Assembly: GCA_012861695.1 (NCBI GenBank)
Contig: JAAOOA010000060.1
Coordinates: 19,111,125-19,175,124 of the forward strand
Reading direction: 5' to 3'
Source: Trematomus loennbergii
Lineage: Eukaryota > Chordata > Actinopteri > Perciformes > Nototheniidae
DNA length: 64,000 bases
This document shows, piece after piece, positions 11,188 to 20,100 of the stretch. Under the pieces are notes generated by a model. It was not told the DNA's origin. It saw only the letters and a list, made by a program, of their open reading frames with translations, and made no database searches. Numbering within the stretch: position 1 is the first letter of the stretch; the number at the start of each line of letters is the position of its first letter. The position numbers and the translations under genes were made by a program.

Positions 11188-14100
11188 ATGAATCCAACAA
11201 AGCCGGTTTTTATGAAGACATACGGTAAGGAGAGGCGAATGAAGTCCGCCTGGATCTTACCGGATAACCGAAAGAGGGACTTCGACAGCACACGCTCAAC
11301 AGACGGGGACAGCTTCGTCGCTGAACCCTCAAAACCTCCGAGGAACAGGTGACGTTATGTTCATGTCGACGATCTAATGGAGAAACTTTATTCAGTTAAA
11401 TACTCAGAGGTGGGAGAAGTACTCAGATCTTGTACTTGAGTACAGAGTGTAGGAAATTAGAATACTCTGTTACCAGAGTGTAGGAATGCTAAGTCCTGCA
11501 TTCCAAAGGTTACTCAACTAACATTTCAAAATGTATTAGCATAACAATATGCTTAAAGTACCAAAAGTACTCATTATGCAGATCGGCCCATATTAGAATG
11601 ATATATATTTTATGTCTTGATTATAATTACTGATGGATTAAAGTGCCATTCAAGCTGGTAAAGGTGCAGCTAGTTGTAATGACTATACCGCAGGGTAGCT
11701 TGTGAATTTATTCCAGGTGTAACTAAAGTCTGATTTAAGGGTTGATTATATTTCATATTATTAATCCAAATCTGTAATGTAACTAAAGGTACAACATACA
11801 TGTAGTGGAGTACAATTACATGATTTACCTCTGTAGTAGCATAACATTTTAATGCTCAACTAAAGTACAAGTATCTTCAAATTGTACTTAAGTACAGTAA
11901 TTGAGTACATCTACTTAGTTACTTCCCACCTCTGTGAATACTGTTATTCTTTAATGACTAACACTAGCATGACCAATATATCATAATGGTTGATTACTTT
12001 GCTTATCACACATGGCAAATAGTCAGTCAGCTTATAAATCAAACAAAACTATAGTACACACATTACACTAAGTGACAGTCCAGACATAAGCTTGCCCATC
12101 ATAGAGTATTGACAAGTACTTAAAAATGTGCAGCTCAGTCACTTACTTACAACATTTAAGTAATCCTTTTTAAAAATGTTTATCTGATATCTGAGTAGTA
12201 TGTTAGTAGACACGAAGAAACACACATGGCATATTTCATTTTGTAGAAACAAGTTGGCTACTGAAATACACAAGGCTCATACTCATGGGCTATTGCAGGG
12301 GTACTCAAACTTTTTTGTTAAAGGTCCACTTGTGAATTTTATACAAGGTCAATGGTCCGGATCAATGCCAGTAACAGCCACAACGCGTCAGACACAAGAA
12401 AATATACATTAAAGGGGACCTATCATGCAAAATGCACTTTGTGATGTCTTTTATACATAAATATGTGTCCCCGGGGAACTCACACAGCGTCAGAAAATAA
12501 AACCCTCTCTTTTCCTCCGTACCCAAATCTTTTAAAAACGGAGGTACAACGAGCGGATACAGATTTGCTGCTGATCTGACGTCAAATCGGCAGCGGACCC
12601 ACAGAAAATTGCTATCAGAAACAATGCCTGACGTGTTTTGGACGTAATCTCGTCTTTGTTTACATTAGCAAGCCTCGCTAACACTCAGAGCTAACCTGTA
12701 CTGTAGAGCACATGTGTTTAAAAAGCAGGAAATAAAAAAAGGAACTCTCCTTGTGATAAACCCACAAGAGAAAAAGCATTTGAGCTCCATACTGTTTCAG
12801 AAATAATCTTTGATTTTTTTTCTCAAGCTAAGGACCCAAATCCGCGTTTCTCTAACAGGGCTGCAAAAGAGGGGTTTGAGCAGTATGAGGCATGGCTACA
12901 ATGGGTGAACTGTTTGGTATTTTAAGCAAAAAACTTCACAGACATGTTTTGTATAGGTATGGCCCTACAATATATTTTCCAATATAGCATAATAGGTCCA
13001 CTTTAATTTACATCAGAATCAAAAATTATTTTTTTCTTTCTTTTTTTATTATTTCTTTTTTTGATTTCTTTTTTTATAATGGGACACAGGGTTCGGTCCG
13101 GATTGATTTGCAGTTCGGTCCGGAGTTTGAGAAGCCCTGGGCTATTGTTTCAACTAACATGTTCATCTGTTTTTTCTTGTCATAGAGAGAAGAAGACTAG
13201 TGTTGCTGCTCGTAGAGAGCGGACTTGTGCAAAAAAAAAAACTAAGAAATGTCTGACTGAGAGGAGCTTTAATGAGGAGAATATCCCGTGTCCTCAGCGT
13301 TCTCAGAAGAGCAAGACAACCAGGTGTGTGAGAAAAAAAAAACTAGTCTTGCAATGCAGTAATATTAATATTTTACATGAATATACATTTATGATAAGTT
13401 AACTGTAAAGAAATATTAGTTAATTCAACATATTATCCTTGAGTTTCTTTGCATTGTTTGATCGTCTTATTTTTTTTTTCAATGACATGCTTTCTTTTGC
13501 TCCTCATCCTCCCTTGCTCATTGGTTGTTTTTTTGTTGTCAGTGGTAGAGCAGTCCGTATTGCCAAGACAAAAGCCCTGTTATTATGTCTGGAAGACACC
13601 AGCAATGATGAAGAAGAGAACATCAGCACACCCTCTTCTCCGTGTCCTCGGCCCGCTCAACAGATCAAGAAAACCAGGTCTGTACAAACAAGGATTTTCT
13701 GCATGATCAGAGCTTCTGGTTCTTTTTTTTATGTTACTAGAGCAGTTTCTGCGAGAAGACTTTAGACATTGCCTTCCATTTAAGTACATTGATCTAAGTG
13801 TCTGCTAACTAATGCTCGTACTTGCTGTTTTCAGTTTGAATGAGCGCTTGGTGTCCCAAGTATTTCCTTTTTTTTTCAATGATACCAATATCAATACATT
13901 TGCAACATGTTCATTTGCCCATATAAATACATGTATGTCATGTCAATTACATAAAAACATATTCAATATTATAACACATTATGTAACTCTCAGCTCAAGG
14001 TTTTTTTTTAAAACAATATCTCAGTACACACTCAGACCCTTAACAAAAACATTCAGCCCACTGTCTCCATGTCAAGCAAATCTGGGTATAAATGTTCCAT

Positions 14101-17100
14101 TAAAACTTTTTCTTTCTTCTTTTTCTTAGTGGTAATCTTCCTTCTGTGAGCCGCTTTGTAACCCGCCGTGAAACCCGCTGCAGACGTGCCCCTGCCACCA
14201 CACCCAAAAAACCTGAAGCAACTTTCACTAATATACTCAACTCTTCAAACGAGTCTGGTAGGATTTTCCGGCCTGCTAGGAGGAGGGTCCTTCATTTGCG
14301 GAGAACTCTGTGAATGTTGCAGCGCCTGCCAGCTTTTCCCCCAACCCGTTCCAGGAGATATCCCTGAATGAGTCAACGGAGCACAGCCTCGCAGCCTGCC
14401 CCAGGAAACCCATCTTCTGCTCCACACCCTCAGCAGGATCCTTCATCAAACGGCCACACCTTGAACCCCTGTCAGTCACCGATCAATCTTCCACCCTTCC
14501 ATTCCTTTCAGTTAGTGGTGTAGGTGTCACATTCCAAGAAGACTTGGCTTCACCAGGGCGGCCCTTCTCCCCCATGTTCTTCACCATCCCTTGGGCTTCA
14601 TTTGGAGGAGAAGCCAAAGTCAAGTCTATGTGAACAAAAAGCAGACCTGGATCACCATGAAGAACTTTCTGATGATTTGCTTGTGGAGAGCAAAGGAAGC
14701 AGCTGTGGTGAGGGAGCCAAAAAGCCCAGTGAAGACATAAAGAAAAAAGATTTTGGGGAATTACCAAGTCTAATTCAGCTTTCTACCGATGACGGCAATC
14801 AATTTGTATCAGCAGCAGAAGGGTTAGAGTTTATGATCGATGCTCTGAAGGAGCAATGTTTGAAAGAGCGCTGCACCGTGTACTTGGAAAGATTTGGCAA
14901 CCTCACTATTTCTCTGCTATGCGGTAAAACAACCTTCTCATCCGGTTTGGCAGATACAAGCATAGCCCACAGTCTCCTAACAAGTGAACATCCATCATCC
15001 GTGGATGGCTGTCAACCTGTGGACCCCTCACAGTCTTTAGTACCATCATTTCATCTCTTAGTATCTGCATCTTCAGGAACTGACAGTCAAAGCTCTATCA
15101 GTTCTCCATCAGCTGAGCTCTCATCCACTCAGACATCCATGGAGAAGCTTGCGTCAGTTCTAGAAGTTGAGTCGACCCACGACAACAACAGCAGTGTTGA
15201 GTTTATCATGGAAACACAATTACCAGCCAACCACATAAAGGATGAATGTGTTAATAAGAAAGTCACAGTTTCAGTCAGAAGGTCAGATGCAAACAAGTCT
15301 GGAAATGACAAAACATTTGACATTAAGGACCCAGAAGGTCCCATATGTTCAGGAGAAATCCCTGAGGGAGGGGTGGCGTCTGTTAGACATTCAATAAACA
15401 ACAGCGGCCCAGTAGATCAGACACATTCTAATGACAGAGAAGCAGAAGAAAAAGCAGCACTGATCGTAACAGTCCTTAAGGAGCGATGTCTTAGCGGCAA
15501 AGTCAATGTCAAGGTAAAGAGATGGACTAGATCACAACTAAGAGAATGTCTGCAGCTCAAAGACACAATGCATAAATCACCCACAGTTGTGGCAGACTTG
15601 AACAGTGATGACCAGCCACAGAATGCGGGGTCTGAAAGTGACACTAAACATTGTAATAAAGACATTTCTGCCTGGAAAGCCAATGTAAAAAAGAGGGGAA
15701 CATTGTGCTCAACTAGCTCTCAGGACAAGATCGTAAAGAATGTCCCCAAAGGAAAAATGATGTCTCTGGCTCCTAAAGAAAAGAAAAGGAAGAGCATGGA
15801 CCGACCTGGGACGACAAGGAAGGCATGTGTCAGCGGTCTGAGTGTGAGTCGCTGGAAGAACAAAGGCGGCTCCAGCAAACAGAAGGTCAGAGGCAGCACT
15901 GCACAGGCGTCTGGAAACACAACGGTGGACTGCAGCTTCAACGAGCTGATGTCCACACAACACAAAAAATCAGGGGTGAGAATAACACACAAACACAGCA
16001 CTGTACTGCAGAAACATTAAGTTGACTCTATGCTTTTTACTAAGGAGTAGGAGTCATTTCATTTAGAGGCACACAAAGACTTTCAGAAGCACAGTGAGAA
16101 ATGTTCAATTTATAGCCTATTGTACCTATACTTGTTGCACTGTTGTTCAACTTTCTAAAACCTGACATCGTGTACATCATCACAGAAAAAAACTTGGATT
16201 TTTGTTTATAATGTGTAATTTTTTGTTTTGACTACAACCCACCCAACAATTAATAAATATGTATTATTAGGAAGGTTTTCAAAATGTAGACAGGTGGAGC
16301 TGTGGCGTCATTGACAAACTGTGATATCCATCCTGTGTGTAGGAGCCGTCTGGAAACAACATGAATTTCTTCACCCCGGTGAGAGAGGCAAAGCTTAACC
16401 TCTCGTATCTGTTGGCTGACCTAACACCCAACACACACACCTGGAGCCGACTCAAAGCTGCCCTCTCTGTTCATCGCAAGGGCATGGGTATGACACACAC
16501 ACCTTAAAGTTATTTTTGTCCCTCGATTGCTCTGTTCTATTTCATTTCCTTTAATCGTTTATTTGAACAGGGACAGTGCACATTAATGAACACTTTAAAC
16601 AAATAATGTGTCAAGTGTAAATATGCCGGATTTTAGCTTTGAGCTAATTTCCATCCGTAGTCCCTCACATACAACATTTAAGAACATGACATTTATATAC
16701 ATAGCAAAAATAAATACTTGATATGCAAAAAGAGCATGAGCAGCATACACAAGTATTTACCACATGGCAGTACAATGTAGCAGCTACGACATATAAAGTG
16801 CAAGAGAAGATACAAGAACTACATAAAGTGCAAGAGGAGATACCCCTGTGTTAAAGTGCATTTCTATTGACTTAAAAATGTAATTTAAAGCGGCCAGACG
16901 CTAATGAGAGGAGACAGAATTAATGAAAGGGTAAGATCATACATGTTGGGCTTTTGATTCATCTTGATTAATGGCATTTTCAAGCTTTTTCTGGATTACT
17001 TAAAAGTTTCCATTACGATTTTTCGAAGGTCAGAGTCAGCTGAGCAAAGATGCACAGATGTTTTCAACGAGCCAGACTAGGTCAATATGTTCACTAAATA

Positions 17101-20100
17101 TATGAATCACTTACTGCAATAAGATACAGTAGGCCATGCTTTACAACAATACAACTTGATTAGGTATTTTGACTCATGCCTAGTTTGCATCTGATCAATA
17201 TTTAGTGTGCACACTTCAACATGTTCCAACTTAAAAAAAGAAAAGCAATAATCCTCCTGAAAGTATGAGTAGTCTGCTTTCTCTGTGTGAATTTATAAAT
17301 ACAGTTTGTTAAATTTCCCATTTTCCAGTGTCTTTTTTAATTTCCCTTGCCTTTTCTTCCTCCTTCCCTCTACTCAGTAAAACATACTCTGGGCAGTTTA
17401 CGCCTTTCGGAATCAAGTGTGGGCGCTGCAGATTTAAGCCAGGACCTCTTTGCTACTCCCTTTCGAACACCGTTTCCCAAACACCTCCGGTCACAGCTGC
17501 AGAGCTGCGATTCTCCGGTACAGTACACATCTCCAGCCTTGAAAGAGTTATGATTTTCTATTTTGCACTGCTTACTTTCTACATGCTTGTTGTTTGACTG
17601 ATAGGAAATGTTTGACACGTCCTCCTTCCTGTTCATTTCCCAGCTTGTGTGTGAGGATGCTGATCTGTCAGATGCAGAGAAGGTGTATGCTGAGTGTGAC
17701 CAGCCCCGCTCTGCCCTGGGAGGAGTGTATACTCCCTCAACGTATGAAACAGTGTGTGAAGATAGGAGAGGGGACCTTCGGGGAGGTCTTCTCCACCACC
17801 AACGCCTTAGGGACAAAGTTGCACTCAAAGTACGTGTGTTTTTGTGTTATACGATGTGTTGTTTAAAGGGGACCTATCATGCAAAATGCACTTTTGTACG
17901 TCTTTTATACATGAATATGTGTCCCCGGTGTTCCAGGGAACTCACCAAGTGTCAGAAAACACAACCCTCTCTATTTTCCTCCATACCCAAATCTCAAAAA
18001 AAGGGGCTGCAACGGATCTGATAAAAACTGATCCAGATTTGAACACTGTCCTGACGTCAGGACGGTGGCGCTACGGCTATTGGGCCAACTCCACCAATCA
18101 GGAGGAGACAGCCACGGCCATTGCCGTTCGAAAGCGCTGGAGACGCTGTAGTACATATGCCAGGCCTGTAAGTGGCGCTGTAGTCTGCCTCAAAAGCAGC
18201 GAAGAAGACTTGGTTACCATGGTTACCCTTCTGTTTATTCTCCGCTGTGGCTTTCTTTCTCCCTCCCCGAGTCAAGCGTTTGCTCCCGCTGCAATGCAAT
18301 CCCTCCCCATCGAGGCAAGCACTGTAATTCTCTCTGGTTAGTCCACCAGCAGATGACAAACACCCACCTCTCCGCCTCTTCCAAGGAACGAGGGGACCGT
18401 GCGGCAGAGTTTCAGTTTCAGTTTGTTTCGCCGGTCAAGATGTCCGTTAAAGTTGAAATCTTCCGGACAAAATTAGAAAAGTGCCGGTCAAAGGTCTTCT
18501 TTGTTATTGTCATTTGCTTAAGAAGGCTGTGGAAAAAGGTTAAAAGCTCCAAAGGGGAATATGCCATTGAGTGTACCTTGAGTTTAACATATTTTATTGC
18601 ATATTTGGTTACTTAGGTGATGATCAAATCTGCATACTGTTGGGGAAATATTTTCCTAGGCCCATAACTTTGACCTAGTTTATCAGTTTGTAATGACCTC
18701 ACTGAGTTCAGGCACCTGTAGCATTGGGTGCTGTGCTCTCAGTGTATTGTCGCCCTATTCCTGCCTGTTAGCGTCAGCTGATAGAGGTGCTATGGTTTTA
18801 TCTTGTTATGCACAATGTTGATTATTCTCTCAGAACTAGCTAAATACAGTACATGGGTCTGGGGTAGAGATCTTCAGAATTGGTTTGGCATCCTCTGTGT
18901 CAACTCGTGGCACAGCACATGTCTTGTGAATTCTCCGGCCGAAGCTCCAAATAAACCGTCAGTGTTTGCCATCAAAGTCCCTGCTCTCCTCGTGTCTCCC
19001 TGAGTTTCGTCTCCATTGCTTCAGAAGTTTCCATCACACATACTATTATTACTTATGTTATATTTAAAGGTCCCCTATTATACTGTTTTTCATCAATATC
19101 TTTTAAATATCTGTTGTAATTTATTGTCTTTTATTGTGATTTATAGAAATGTGTTTTTATGTGATTATAGTTATTACATGTACAGCACTTTGGCCCGACC
19201 AAAATCGCTTTTAAATGTGCTTTATAAATAAACCTTGATTTGATTTGAATATATTATAGGTCTCGGATATATAAAAACATGTCTCTGAAGTGTTTGGCTC
19301 CAAATACCAAACAGATCATGCATTGTAGCATCCCATAAACCCCTCTGTTTCAGCCCTGTTTCAAAAGTGTCTGTTACTTTAGATGAAAATAAGGTGCCAC
19401 TCCCCACGCCCCTCTGCGAGATATTTGGTTAAAAAGAACACAATGGTGCTCTAGGAGGAGATTCAGGTGATAAGGTGGGGGTGTTACCTTGGTTGGTGAT
19501 TGGCTAATGGTTACACAAGCCAAAAAATCGTTATGACATCATAAAGTGGCCAAAATCTGATCAGCTCATTTTCAGTTTTTATATAAATGGATCAGGACAA
19601 AAAGTGAGAATCTTTTTTCCTGAAACTTTCAGAATCTCTTTACACAGAGTGGACACATGTTTATGTTTAAAAGACATGAAAAAGTGGATTTTGCATAATA
19701 GGTGACCTTTAAAAAACAAAAATGCTCAATGCAATTTGCTTTAATTAAGAAACCCCATTGTGAAAAATATAATACATATTCAATGAAATATACAGTATGT
19801 GTGTTTGTGGGGGTATTCTGAAGTAAACAGTGGCTCTTGTCTTGACAGATCATTCCAGTAGAGGGCAGTGAGAAGGTAAATAGAGAGGACCAGAAGACAT
19901 ACGGAGAGATTCTCCATGAGATTATTATCTCAAAGTAAGTGGTACATGACACTGCCCATCACATTACTCCATTTGCCGTGATTCAGCTGAACAGCATTGT
20001 GTGCTTTTTGTTTTTAAGGGATCTGAGCAGCCTAAAAGACAAGCAGCAGAACAAAACTAACGGATTTATCGGACTCAACGAGTAAGCAACTCTCTGGTCT

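Noticed and set aside
14255..14276. A 22-nt intron in haspin exon 4 (GTAGGA to CTGCTAG)
   Set aside because: It is too short for vertebrate splicing; an indel explains the frame change better.
17844..18341. A 165-codon open frame in haspin intron 7
   Set aside because: It runs from intron into the TTAA-family repeat (copy B) and is not conserved with the gene.
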